64,000 nucleotides of DNA, taken from the NCBI GenBank assembly GCA_018267195.1, contig JAFDYY010000001.1:124001-188000 (forward strand). The letters are read 5' to 3'. The notes under the pieces are model-generated. The model saw only the letters and a program-made list of their open reading frames with translations. It made no database searches and was not told the DNA's origin. Position 1 is the stretch's first letter. Each line of letters opens with the position of its first letter. The position numbers were made by a program, and so were the translations under genes. The DNA comes from Bacteroidota bacterium. GTDB lineage: Bacteria; Bacteroidota; Bacteroidia; Cytophagales; Cyclobacteriaceae. This document shows, piece by piece, positions 35,192-42,906 of this stretch.

Positions 35192-36193
35192 TCAACGCGA
35201 AGAATATATCTTATCAATAATCTCTACGGTTTTTAATCCGTCAAACGAACTGGTGGTAATGGTGGCGTTGTGCTGCAATACTTCAATCAGGTTGTCATAC
35301 ACTTTGTCATGGTTGCTCATCGATCCCACGTACGTGCCGTAATTGTTCGGGCGATTTCCTTCCGGCAAATTTTCTATCGTGTATCCTTCTATTTGCTGGT
35401 ACTCTAATTCATTCAAATATTGTCCTCCGATTTTAACCGTTCCTTTTTCACCAAAAATAGTAAGCGACCCCTCCATGTTTTGCCGGTAACTATTTACCGT
35501 GTAATTGATGGTGCCGATAGCCCCGTTATAAAACTCGAGGATCACTACACCGGTGTCTTCAAACTCAATGACTCCCTGATGGGCTAAATTTCCGAAGTAA
35601 GCTTGTGCCTTGCGCACATCGCCTACCATCCAGTAAACCAAATCAATAAAATGACTGAACTGAGTAAACAACGTACCTCCATCCATATTTTTTGTTCCTT
35701 TCCATTCTTTATAATAATCGGCATTGCGATTCCAAAAGCAACTTAATTGAATGCTTAAAATTTTTCCTAACCTTCCTTCATCAATTGCTTTTTTTACTGC
35801 CGCTACCGGGGGATTATACCGGTTTTGTTTAATAGCAAACAGCCGCTTATTAGACTGCTCTGCGGCTTGTATCATCCGACCACAATCTGGTACGCTAATG
35901 GCCATCGGTTTTTCGCACAACACATGAAATCCCGCCCGCAATGATTTAATGGCATGCTCAGCATGCAGGCCATTGGGCGAGCATATTGAAATGACCTCTA
36001 TACTCTTTTCCGTAGCCAGCATCTCCTCCAGCGAGTAGTAAGCCTTTGCCCGGTAGATGCCGGCCAGTTTATCCGCTTTTTCTTTTACCACATCACATAC
36101 GGCCACCAATTGTCCTTTTTTATCAATATGTTCGGCATGACGTTGGGCTATGCGGCCACATCCTACCATTCCAAAATTAATTTTACTTCTCAT
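35192..36193 (-). CDS. Gfo/Idh/MocA oxidoreductase, WbpB-like
   Basis: NAD(P)-dependent sugar oxidoreductase (333 aa). The N-terminal Rossmann motif is FGMVGCGRIAQRHAEHI, followed by the family's EKPMA motif with its catalytic lysine in LCEKPMAISV, and a C-terminal substrate domain (DGGTLFTQFSHFIDLVYWM) with the conserved DxGxHxxD-like pattern altered to have Phe-Ser before His. WbpB-type enzymes oxidise the 3-hydroxyl of UDP-GlcNAcA before WbpE-type transamination. The next gene toward the 3' end is the WbpE-like aminotransferase, consistent with that pair. Its start overlaps the amidotransferase stop by four bases. Confidence 0.88.
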   Translation of the reverse strand: MRSKINFGMVGCGRIAQRHAEHIDKKGQLVAVCDVVKEKADKLAGIYRAKAYYSLEEMLATEKSIEVISICSPNGLHAEHAIKSLRAGFHVLCEKPMAISVPDCGRMIQAAEQSNKRLFAIKQNRYNPPVAAVKKAIDEGRLGKILSIQLSCFWNRNADYYKEWKGTKNMDGGTLFTQFSHFIDLVYWMVGDVRKAQAYFGNLAHQGVIEFEDTGVVILEFYNGAIGTINYTVNSYRQNMEGSLTIFGEKGTVKIGGQYLNELEYQQIEGYTIENLPEGNRPNNYGTYVGSMSNHDKVYDNLIEVLQHNATITTSSFDGLKTVEIIDKIYSSR

Positions 36194-37341
36194 AATTTTT
36201 TTAAAAACGCACGAAACCGCTGTGTGCGTTTCAGCATGTTCATATATTTCTCTTTTAACCTTCTGTCGGATTTAAATTCTAAATGAGATCGGGGTGGCCG
36301 GTGCATAATTTCGTCAAATTGCTCCTCGGTTAGTCCCAACTTCTTAAGTACAAACTCCCGGTCAACCTTTAGTTCTTGTGTCTCATAAAGGGGTTCTTTC
36401 AATTCTTCCAAAGCCTGCGCCCGGCTAATTTGCTCTGAACATATAAGTGTAGAAAGGTGCGCTTTGCGTTTATCCATTTTAAATTTTTCAGGAAGAATAT
36501 AGGCCTGATAAAATTTTGTAAACCGTGATTCGTAATGCTTTCCGCCATAGTCCCTCCAACTCAATTCGCGGCTGATCACTCTTTTAGCTTCTTCTTTCCG
36601 GTAATCAATGTAGTTTAAAATAGAAATAGGGGTCAGCCGAAGCAGTGATGAATAATAAAGGTATTTTTTAAAATCAAAGGTAGGGTACGTTTTTATTTTT
36701 CTTGATCCAAACTGGCGGTGAATGTCTTTTAGATTAGCAAAATCCATTTTAGAATATATCCAACCGGGTGGCATAATGTGTTCGGTTACCACATTGGTAC
36801 CGCTGATTATGTACCCAATCTTCTTCTCTTTGGCCAGTTTATACATTGTGGCAAAAATAGCATGATCCGACACTACCTCAATATCTACTACCGATGCCTT
36901 AAGATAAGCCAGTTGAATATCTTTAAACTCTTCCCAATCTACCACCAGGGTATATAAATCAATGTTCAGTTTCTTAACTATGTTTTCAATATTCATCACG
37001 GCCAGTTCCGAGTTCCAGCCATTATCAAAATGTACCGCTAATGGCCGGAGGCCATGCTGTTTAATTAAATAGGCCACATAGGTGCTATCCACCCCCCCGC
37101 TTAGCCCGATCAGGCAATCGTATTTTTTACCGGCTCCGCTCTGCTTAATTTTACTGATGAGTGCATTCAGTTTTTTACTTCCCGCCTCTCCCTTCAATAC
37201 ATTGGTTGCCTCAGCCGCTTTATACTCATGGTAATAGTTACAAACTCCATTTTCATCAAAGCGAATATCCGGATCGGCAATATTATCCATAATGCTTACC
37301 GTGCATTGGCGGTAGCCGGGATCAGAGGCACTCAAAATCAT
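36190..37341 (-). CDS. N-acetyl sugar amidotransferase, WbpG/PseA family
   Basis: ATP-dependent enzyme of the PP-loop class (383 aa) that converts an acetamido group to an acetamidino group, using ammonia made by HisH2 and delivered by HisF2. The ATP-pyrophosphatase motif LIGLSGGVDSTYVAYL and GTNVVTEHIMP are visible. The N-terminal segment normally carries paired cysteines; here it reads CTVSIMD then CNYYHEY, so only one of each pair is retained. A run of seven G lies within the PP-loop codons. The gene follows the HisF-like gene by seven bases and precedes the WbpB-like gene, making a compact acetamidino-sugar module. Confidence 0.9.
   Translation of the reverse strand: MILSASDPGYRQCTVSIMDNIADPDIRFDENGVCNYYHEYKAAEATNVLKGEAGSKKLNALISKIKQSGAGKKYDCLIGLSGGVDSTYVAYLIKQHGLRPLAVHFDNGWNSELAVMNIENIVKKLNIDLYTLVVDWEEFKDIQLAYLKASVVDIEVVSDHAIFATMYKLAKEKKIGYIISGTNVVTEHIMPPGWIYSKMDFANLKDIHRQFGSRKIKTYPTFDFKKYLYYSSLLRLTPISILNYIDYRKEEAKRVISRELSWRDYGGKHYESRFTKFYQAYILPEKFKMDKRKAHLSTLICSEQISRAQALEELKEPLYETQELKVDREFVLKKLGLTEEQFDEIMHRPPRSHLEFKSDRRLKEKYMNMLKRTQRFRAFLKKL
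37092..37098. repeat. Seven-base G/C homopolymer in the amidotransferase
   Basis: C7 on the plus strand, G7 on the coding strand, within the GG codons of the PP-loop. It is shorter than tracts normally associated with slippage. Confidence 0.7.
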
Positions 37342-37348
37342 TTTTCAG

Positions 37349-38119
37349 CTACAAATTAATACGCGAAAATACGGTTTCTTTCAATTCCGTTTCAGAGGGG
37401 TAACTAATTAAAACCGCCCGGTGCGGGCGTTGAAATACAAAAAAACTTCCGGCCGCTACGGCCGATGCCCCATGGGCTATGGCCTCGCTAAAATGGGCTA
37501 ACCCTCCGGCTCCACCGAGAGCCACTACGGGTATAGAAACCGCCCGGCACACGGCTGCCAGCAATTCGGTGTCGTATCCCTCAAACGTACCATCCCGGTC
37601 GATGGACGTAAGCAAAATTTCGCCCGCCCCGGCCTGCTCCATTTTTTGAGCATACGCCACCGGGTCTGTACCGGTATTTTTTGTTCCGTTGGCTATATAC
37701 ACTTTGTATTTACCCATCCAGTTTTTCTTTACATCGATAGAGGCTACTATACTCTGGCTGCCTACATACTTAGCTCCATCGGTTACCAACTGAGGGTGGG
37801 TAAAGGTGCTGGTATTGAGAATAATTTTTTCTACCCCTCCGGCAATCAGTTGCTGAATCTGAGCAAGTTGGGTGATGCCGCCTCCGTAGCCCATCGGCAT
37901 AAAAGCTTCTCCGGCAATTTCCTGAATCTTAACCAGGTCCGGTCCTTTGCCGGAAGCAGAGCGGTCGAGCAGCACTATTTCGTCTGCCCCTTTTTCATTA
38001 AAAATTTTTACGGCATTGATCGGGTCGCCTACGTACTTATGATCTTTAAACCGGATGGACTTTACCAATCCGCCATTTTGCATCAATAAACCCGGAATAA
38101 CCCTGACTCTCTTCATCAA
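37349..38119 (-). CDS. HisF-like cyclase homologue of the sugar-amidination system (HisF2)
   Basis: A 256-residue TIM-barrel protein related to imidazole glycerol phosphate synthase HisF but of the HisF2 type found with WbpG. The start RVRVIPGLLMQNGGLVKS keeps the barrel strand but lacks the HisF catalytic Asp, while ASIDVKKNW, GEILLTSIDRDGT and VVALGGAGGLAHF match the second half. In WbpG systems HisF2 channels ammonia rather than making imidazole, and the loss of the first catalytic Asp agrees with this. It overlaps the HisH2 gene by four bases. It is unlikely to serve histidine synthesis because no other his gene is nearby. Confidence 0.9.
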   Translation of the reverse strand: MMKRVRVIPGLLMQNGGLVKSIRFKDHKYVGDPINAVKIFNEKGADEIVLLDRSASGKGPDLVKIQEIAGEAFMPMGYGGGITQLAQIQQLIAGGVEKIILNTSTFTHPQLVTDGAKYVGSQSIVASIDVKKNWMGKYKVYIANGTKNTGTDPVAYAQKMEQAGAGEILLTSIDRDGTFEGYDTELLAAVCRAVSIPVVALGGAGGLAHFSEAIAHGASAVAAGSFFVFQRPHRAVLISYPSETELKETVFSRINL

Positions 38120-38730
38120 TAGTTCTTTACAAAGTTGCTGAGCAGTTTCATTCCAAACTGGTGACTTTTTTCGGGGTGGAATTGTACACCAAGAATATTG
38201 TTTCTCTCAACAGCAGCAGCGAATGTGTAACCGTAAGTGGCTGTTAAAACCGCGTCATTAGAGTCTGAAAGCCGGGCATGGTATGAATGAACAAAATAGA
38301 ATCGCGGCTCTTTAATCCCTTCCACCAATCTCGATTGTTTTGCCGGAGTAACGTCAGCCCACCCCATGTGTGGCACTTTATAAGTATCAGGCATTTCGGA
38401 TTTAATAAACCTTATATTCTTTCCTTTGATCCAACCGAGCCCTTTTTGACTTCCTTCTTCGCTTCCTTCCAACAATAATTGCATGCCTACACATACACCA
38501 AGCACCGGAGTTTTTTCATCGATTACCTTACGGGTCAATGCCGATATCAAACCTGATGCTTGAAGTTGCGAAGCGCAGGTATCAAACGCACCTACGCCCG
38601 GCAAAATAATTTTTGAAGCCGTTATTACATCTTCATCTCGTGCCGAAATCCGTGCCTCCACGCCTATGCGTTTTAACATATTGGCAATAGAAGCCAGGTT
38701 TCCGACACCGTAGTTGAGTATGGTGAGCAT
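38116..38730 (-). CDS. HisH-like glutamine amidotransferase of the sugar-amidination system (HisH2)
   Basis: Class I glutamine amidotransferase (204 aa) that releases ammonia from glutamine for the WbpG-like enzyme. The nucleophile lies in PVLGVCVGMQLLLEGSEEG, with the His and Glu of the triad in LGVQFHPEKSHQFG; LPGVGAFDTCASQL gives the oxyanion region. The length is typical of HisH. It overlaps the HisF2 gene by four bases and touches the hexapeptide acyltransferase by one base (TAATG). Its genetic link to WbpG indicates the sugar pathway rather than histidine synthesis. Confidence 0.92.
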   Translation of the reverse strand: MLTILNYGVGNLASIANMLKRIGVEARISARDEDVITASKIILPGVGAFDTCASQLQASGLISALTRKVIDEKTPVLGVCVGMQLLLEGSEEGSQKGLGWIKGKNIRFIKSEMPDTYKVPHMGWADVTPAKQSRLVEGIKEPRFYFVHSYHARLSDSNDAVLTATYGYTFAAAVERNNILGVQFHPEKSHQFGMKLLSNFVKNY

Positions 38731-39404
38731 TAGACATTAAGATGATTTTTTCTAAAATCATTAAATTCAGATGAAGGAATGAATCCATTATATTCAAACA
38801 AATTTTTATATTTTACAAATTTCATTTTAATACTATCATTTTGGCTATAATCCTGAACGATTTTGGCTGGATTACCAGAAATAACACAATAACCTTGTGG
38901 AAATGATCTGGTAACTATTGAACCAGCACTAACAGTGGTAAAATCACCTAATACAACACCGGGTAAGATAATAGACCCCATTCCTATTCTACAATACTTA
39001 CCTATTCTGATTTCGTTTATCACATGCTTTCTAATATCGAGCATAAAATGATTAGAACTGATGAGACCAACATTGGGGGCAATTTGAGTATAATCGTCAA
39101 TATATATTTTTCCCATTGCTTGAATATAACATCCTCCAGATATGCCGGGAGCAGCATCAACACCTACATAAATATTTCTCCAACTCCCACTAACTATTGA
39201 TGTATGATGAATCGGCCAATAAGGCCCAGAATTATTGCCTAATATTTTATGAGTGAACCATTGATTAAACTTAATTGGGCTCTCATTTATTCTTGTCTCA
39301 TATAAAGGCTTAAAAAAGGGAATATGTTTGACTATCCAAGAGTAACATCTGCCATGAAAAAGAAATATATACCCTCGATAAAAAAATCTTAGTACAGGTA
39401 TCAT
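38730..39404 (-). CDS. Hexapeptide-repeat acyltransferase
   Basis: A 224-residue left-handed beta-helix acyltransferase. The N-terminal 60 residues are aromatic and basic. The hexapeptide coils start near IYVGVDAAPGIS and continue through IYIDDYTQIAPNVGLISSNH, where the His is the likely catalytic base, to IGKYCRIGMGSIILPGVVLG and the C-terminal VISGNPAKIV. This last motif is typical of O-acetyltransferases acting on sugars (CatB/MaaT-like). It is the first of four AT-rich genes that include an acyl carrier protein and an adenylation enzyme, so it may take its acyl group from the carrier protein instead of from acetyl-CoA; this is inference. A WbpD-like N-acetyltransferase role for the amidino sugar is the alternative. 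Confidence 0.82.
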   Translation of the reverse strand: MIPVLRFFYRGYIFLFHGRCYSWIVKHIPFFKPLYETRINESPIKFNQWFTHKILGNNSGPYWPIHHTSIVSGSWRNIYVGVDAAPGISGGCYIQAMGKIYIDDYTQIAPNVGLISSNHFMLDIRKHVINEIRIGKYCRIGMGSIILPGVVLGDFTTVSAGSIVTRSFPQGYCVISGNPAKIVQDYSQNDSIKMKFVKYKNLFEYNGFIPSSEFNDFRKNHLNV

Positions 39405-39406
39405 TT

Positions 39407-39667
39407 TTAAAATTCAACGGTAGAATTAGTTAATATATAACCACAAAAATCGCCCACATTTTCTGCTTCAAAAATAAAATCAATTGAAAACTGAATATTA
39501 AATTTTTCTTCAATTGAAGAAATAAGTAATAGATTGGTTACAGAATCCCATCCTTCTATATTTTTTGGTGACGATAAAAAATCAATAATTAAACTGTCAT
39601 TATTCAATTCTTTTCTAAATATTTCATTTAAGACTTTCAATATTTTCTCCTTTTTTTCCATTTTCAT
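39407..39667 (-). CDS. Acyl/aminoacyl carrier protein
   Basis: An 86-residue helical carrier protein. The phosphopantetheine attachment site is Ser42 in EGWDSVTNLLL, with the typical following helix ISSIEEKFNIQFS and an acidic overall composition. The prosthetic arm would hold an activated aminoacyl or acyl group. It is encoded between the hexapeptide acyltransferase and a GNAT acetyltransferase, and beside an adenylation enzyme that could load it. It overlaps the GNAT gene by four bases (ATGA). The unlinked fatty-acid AcpP is more conserved; this one is a specialised carrier. Confidence 0.92.
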   Translation of the reverse strand: MKMEKKEKILKVLNEIFRKELNNDSLIIDFLSSPKNIEGWDSVTNLLLISSIEEKFNIQFSIDFIFEAENVGDFCGYILTNSTVEF

Positions 39668-40404
39668 TTAATTTTTTTATACAAAAAGCATGAGCCTGTT
39701 CTTTCAAATCCTATATTTTCATACATATAAACTCCTAATTTGGTTGCCTGTAAAATACATAAGTTGATATTTCTTTCTAAAATAATTTTAAGGCAGTGTC
39801 TAGTGATTTTACGCCCCACCCCCATACCTCTATACTTTTCTATGACACTAACCATATAAATTCCTGCAATATTATTTTCATCAATCCATATTAAAGCGGT
39901 ACCTATTACTACATTAAATGATTTAGCAATAACAATTTGTGCTCCTTTGCTAATTAAATATTTTACAATCTGTGTATCAAATATTTTTTTATTAAATAAA
40001 GTGACTGAAACAACTTCAGCCCATTTCTCAAGATCAGAATCAATTATAGTAACAAAAATATCAACGTTAGTTTCGCATACAACATTTGGTATATTAGCAA
40101 AATTATTGTAAGTCATACCGATCCATTTTTCAATCGGAAAAAATCCTTTGTCCTTTAACTTAAGATATGATTGAGTTGAATTTTCAAGAAGTATTAAATC
40201 TGAAAAGTTGTTTTTTTTTATTATATAAATGAACTCCTCAATTAAATTGTCAGTAAATATTCCTTCATCTGTCCTGTATATTATATTTGGCCATACTGAA
40301 GTTTCAGAAGCTACTACAGTGTAGTTTTGGGTCTTTATGACAGAAACACCGTGTTTATTTCCATAAAATGAATCAAGCAAAGAATATAAATTATTTATAT
40401 TCAC
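39664..40404 (-). CDS. GNAT family N-acetyltransferase
   Basis: A protein of about 246 residues. The C-terminal 130 residues form a GNAT fold with the acyl-CoA binding motif EKYRGMGVGRKITRHCL and the usual closing strand YMYENIGFERTG. The N-terminal half is a second, degenerate GNAT-like or substrate domain. The chosen start is a GTG that overlaps the adenylation gene by 14 bases and has GGAGAAG upstream; an ATG 57 bases earlier would give 265 residues but a 71-base overlap. Together with the adjacent carrier protein and adenylation enzyme it may transfer a carrier-bound acyl group or acetylate the sugar amine. AT-rich. Confidence 0.8.
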   Translation of the reverse strand: MNINNLYSLLDSFYGNKHGVSVIKTQNYTVVASETSVWPNIIYRTDEGIFTDNLIEEFIYIIKKNNFSDLILLENSTQSYLKLKDKGFFPIEKWIGMTYNNFANIPNVVCETNVDIFVTIIDSDLEKWAEVVSVTLFNKKIFDTQIVKYLISKGAQIVIAKSFNVVIGTALIWIDENNIAGIYMVSVIEKYRGMGVGRKITRHCLKIILERNINLCILQATKLGVYMYENIGFERTGSCFLYKKIK

Positions 40405-41908
40405 CTCGTAGATCTTCTCCACTAATAATGGTTTTAATCTTATTTCTGTCAGTCTTGCCACTTGACGTTAACGGAAACCTGTCAATAAATATTACTTTAA
40501 AAGGAATCATGTAATCGGGTAAAATAGATTTTAAATAATTAATGATAGTAATAGTATCACGCCCCAATCCTTCATTTTCAATCACAAGTACCAACCCTAA
40601 TGTTCCTGTTTTATTTTCAATTGGAACCACAACATTATTAACATTGTATTGATTTCTAACTAAAAATTCAATTTCACCTAATTCAATCCTAAAGCCCTGA
40701 ATTTTCACCTGATTATCTAATCTCCCGCAATAAAAAAAATCACCCTCCTCATCGAAATAACACAAATCGCCTGTTTTGTAAAACCTATTTTTTACTTTTT
40801 TATAAGTTAGCTCAACAAAAGAATTGCTATTTTTTTGTATATTATTAATATATCCATCGGTTAATTGCTCCCCCGAAATACATAGTTCTCCTTTTTCATT
40901 TACTTCCGCGAAATCAGTTTCATTTTTAAGGATTACTAAATCAATCCCACTCATAGCTTTACCAATTGCAAGCAATCCGTTGTAATTTTTAATTATACTA
41001 TTTTCATATTTATAATAAGTGCTATATATAGTGGCTTCTGTTGGGCCATACATATTGCAAAAATATGAATTTGGCAATGCTTTTTGCCACATTGGAAGTA
41101 AATCTATATGTGTTGCTTCCCCTGTAAGAATGCACAACCTAACGTCTGGTAAAATTATTCGACTTAACAATGAATTTAAGAGCTTGATTACGGATGGTAC
41201 AATTTGAATTACAGTCAATCTCTTTTCCTTCATTAACTTCAATACGTTTAAATATTTAATTTTATCATCTGGAATGGTATAAACACACGCTCCATTCAAT
41301 AAAGGAACCAAAAAAGAAACAATAGAAACATCAAATGTAAGTTCAAACATTTGCAAACATCTATCATTTACGTTTATATTAAAATGTAGTTTTTCAAATG
41401 AATTTAAAAAAGAATTTAAACTATTATGAGTTATTGGAACTCCCTTAGGGACTCCAGTACTCCCGGAAGTATATAAAATATAAGCAAGTTGATCGTTCTT
41501 AATATTAGGGACTTTTATTTTTTCAAGTGAATCAATTCCTGCTTCAGGCTGAATAACTGTAAACATTGAATATCTCGCATCATCCAAAGTAACAGATGAG
41601 ATAATTATATTGACGCATGCATCTTTTAAAATAGTAAGGTTTCGCTCAATTGGGTTATGAAGTCCGAGAGGAACATAAGAATTTCCAGAAAACCAAATTG
41701 CTAGTAACGAAGAATAGGTTCTAATATCATCATTACAAACCACAGCAATACGCAAACTTACTCCACTTACAGATATATCCTCAATTTGTTTTTGAATTGC
41801 AATAATACTTTTTTTTAAATACGCATAGGTATAATACTCGTCATTTATACAAAAAGCATTATTGTCTGAATAATTTTCAAAATTTATACTAAGTCTCTCA
41901 AGAAACAT
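40391..41908 (-). CDS. Stand-alone amino acid adenylation enzyme (DltA-like)
   Basis: AMP-forming ligase of the NRPS A-domain/DltA class (505 aa, the size of DltA). Core motifs are complete: A3 YTSGSTGVPKG, A4 FDVS whose Asp binds an alpha-amino group, A5 NMYGPTEA, A7 YKTGDL, A8 GRLDNQVKIQGFRIELGE and A10 PLTSSGKTDRNK with the catalytic Lys. The FDVS Asp favours an amino acid over a fatty acid. No fused carrier or condensation domain is present, and the discrete carrier protein two genes downstream is the obvious acceptor. The gene is notably AT-rich, suggesting acquisition. A six-copy AAGAA repeat lies 27-57 bases before the ATG. Confidence 0.9.
   Translation of the reverse strand: MFLERLSINFENYSDNNAFCINDEYYTYAYLKKSIIAIQKQIEDISVSGVSLRIAVVCNDDIRTYSSLLAIWFSGNSYVPLGLHNPIERNLTILKDACVNIIISSVTLDDARYSMFTVIQPEAGIDSLEKIKVPNIKNDQLAYILYTSGSTGVPKGVPITHNSLNSFLNSFEKLHFNINVNDRCLQMFELTFDVSIVSFLVPLLNGACVYTIPDDKIKYLNVLKLMKEKRLTVIQIVPSVIKLLNSLLSRIILPDVRLCILTGEATHIDLLPMWQKALPNSYFCNMYGPTEATIYSTYYKYENSIIKNYNGLLAIGKAMSGIDLVILKNETDFAEVNEKGELCISGEQLTDGYINNIQKNSNSFVELTYKKVKNRFYKTGDLCYFDEEGDFFYCGRLDNQVKIQGFRIELGEIEFLVRNQYNVNNVVVPIENKTGTLGLVLVIENEGLGRDTITIINYLKSILPDYMIPFKVIFIDRFPLTSSGKTDRNKIKTIISGEDLRGEYK
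40414..40420 (-). promoter_or_regulatory. Possible ribosome-binding site for the GNAT gene
   Basis: GGAGAAG on the coding strand lies 9 bases before the GTG proposed as the GNAT start. Shine-Dalgarno sites are uncommon in Bacteroidota, so it supports this start only modestly. Confidence 0.4.
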
Positions 41909-41935
41909 CTTATAATTTCATTATGTTATAATATT

Positions 41936-41965
41936 AAGAAAAGAAAAGAAAAGAAAAGAAAAGAA
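41936..41965. repeat. Six-copy AAGAA pentanucleotide repeat
   Basis: Six perfect copies of AAGAA (TTCTT on the coding strand of the adenylation gene) lie in the short gap upstream of that gene, 27-57 bases before its ATG and 14 bases after the preceding GT2 stop. The position fits a promoter spacer or leader. Perfect repeats of this type are prone to slipped-strand changes in copy number. Confidence 0.9.
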
Positions 41966-41979
41966 AGTATATTCATAAT

Positions 41980-42819
41980 TTAAGTATATCTATTCCTCCA
42001 TAATAATTTAAAAAATAGTCTAGCATTTACTAATTGGATTTTAACTATGAATTTAATCACCTGCCATTTCAGTTTTTTTCGTTCGTTATTAAAAATTGAC
42101 TTTGCCATTTCTTTTTCCAGCGGGCATTGCTGATCGGCCAGGTAATCAAATTTAATTTGCTCGTAAACTTGTGTAAACTGGTTTCGAAATATTACTTCTT
42201 GTTCGTTATGCTCCCTATACCACACTATTCCGTCAGGCATTAAAACCACCGGGTAACGTTGTGCCAGCCGGTGCCACATTTCAAAGTCGCCTGCCATACG
42301 AATAGGCCGGAATCCGTTTTCTTTTTCAAAGACGCTCCGGCAAATAATAGACGACAGTGGGGCTTTGTGAAACAACCCGGGGCCTCGGTAATGGTATTCA
42401 TACGCTTCGCGGGGCGACAGTATAAACGGAAAAGGTTTTTGTATAAACTGAAGCAGCGAACAAAGCCCCCACCCGGCTTCCGGAAATTTTTCCATCATAG
42501 CAACCAGCACTTCCAGCCCGCCCGGATAAAGGTAATCATCGGCATCTACATATTTCAGGTATTTGCCCTTTGCATACGAAGCCGCCCGATTCCGGTTAGG
42601 ATAATCGCCCAGGTTTTTTTCGTTTACATATACCTTTACACGGGGGTCTTGCTCATAGGTGCGGGCGATCGCTACGGTTTTGTCTTTCGAGCCGTCATCC
42701 ACAATGATCAATTCAAAATGAGTATAAGTGGAGGCCAACACACTTTCAATCGCCTCGGCTATATATTTTTCACGGTTGTAGGCCGTCATCAGTATGCTTA
42801 CGAGGGGCAAATGATTCAT
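41980..42819 (-). CDS. Glycosyltransferase family 2
   Basis: GT-A fold inverting glycosyltransferase (279 aa). VSILMTAYNREKYIAEAIESVL and LIIVDDGSKDKTV are GT2 signatures, with the metal-binding YVDADDYLYPGG and the RMAGDFEMWHRLAQ acceptor segment, whose ED-like acid is the catalytic base candidate. The C-terminal 30 residues are basic and hydrophobic, suitable for membrane contact. About 90 bases separate it from the upstream GT4 gene; the pentanucleotide repeat follows its stop. Substrate unknown. Confidence 0.93.
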   Translation of the reverse strand: MNHLPLVSILMTAYNREKYIAEAIESVLASTYTHFELIIVDDGSKDKTVAIARTYEQDPRVKVYVNEKNLGDYPNRNRAASYAKGKYLKYVDADDYLYPGGLEVLVAMMEKFPEAGWGLCSLLQFIQKPFPFILSPREAYEYHYRGPGLFHKAPLSSIICRSVFEKENGFRPIRMAGDFEMWHRLAQRYPVVLMPDGIVWYREHNEQEVIFRNQFTQVYEQIKFDYLADQQCPLEKEMAKSIFNNERKKLKWQVIKFIVKIQLVNARLFFKLLWRNRYT

Positions 42820-42906
42820 TGTTATTCATTAAAAATCCTTATACTAACTCAGTCTATAGAAAATTCTAAAAATTAAAAAAAGTTGTCTTTTTAAGATGTC
42901 CTTAAA

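Noticed and set aside
37349-38730. Histidine biosynthesis genes hisF and hisH
   Set aside because: The HisF-like protein lacks the first catalytic Asp and both genes are coupled to a WbpG-like amidotransferase, so they belong to sugar amidination.
42259-42876. A 205-codon plus-strand frame opposite the GT2 gene
   Set aside because: It lies entirely opposite a gene with clear GT2 motifs, and its translation has no recognisable domain.
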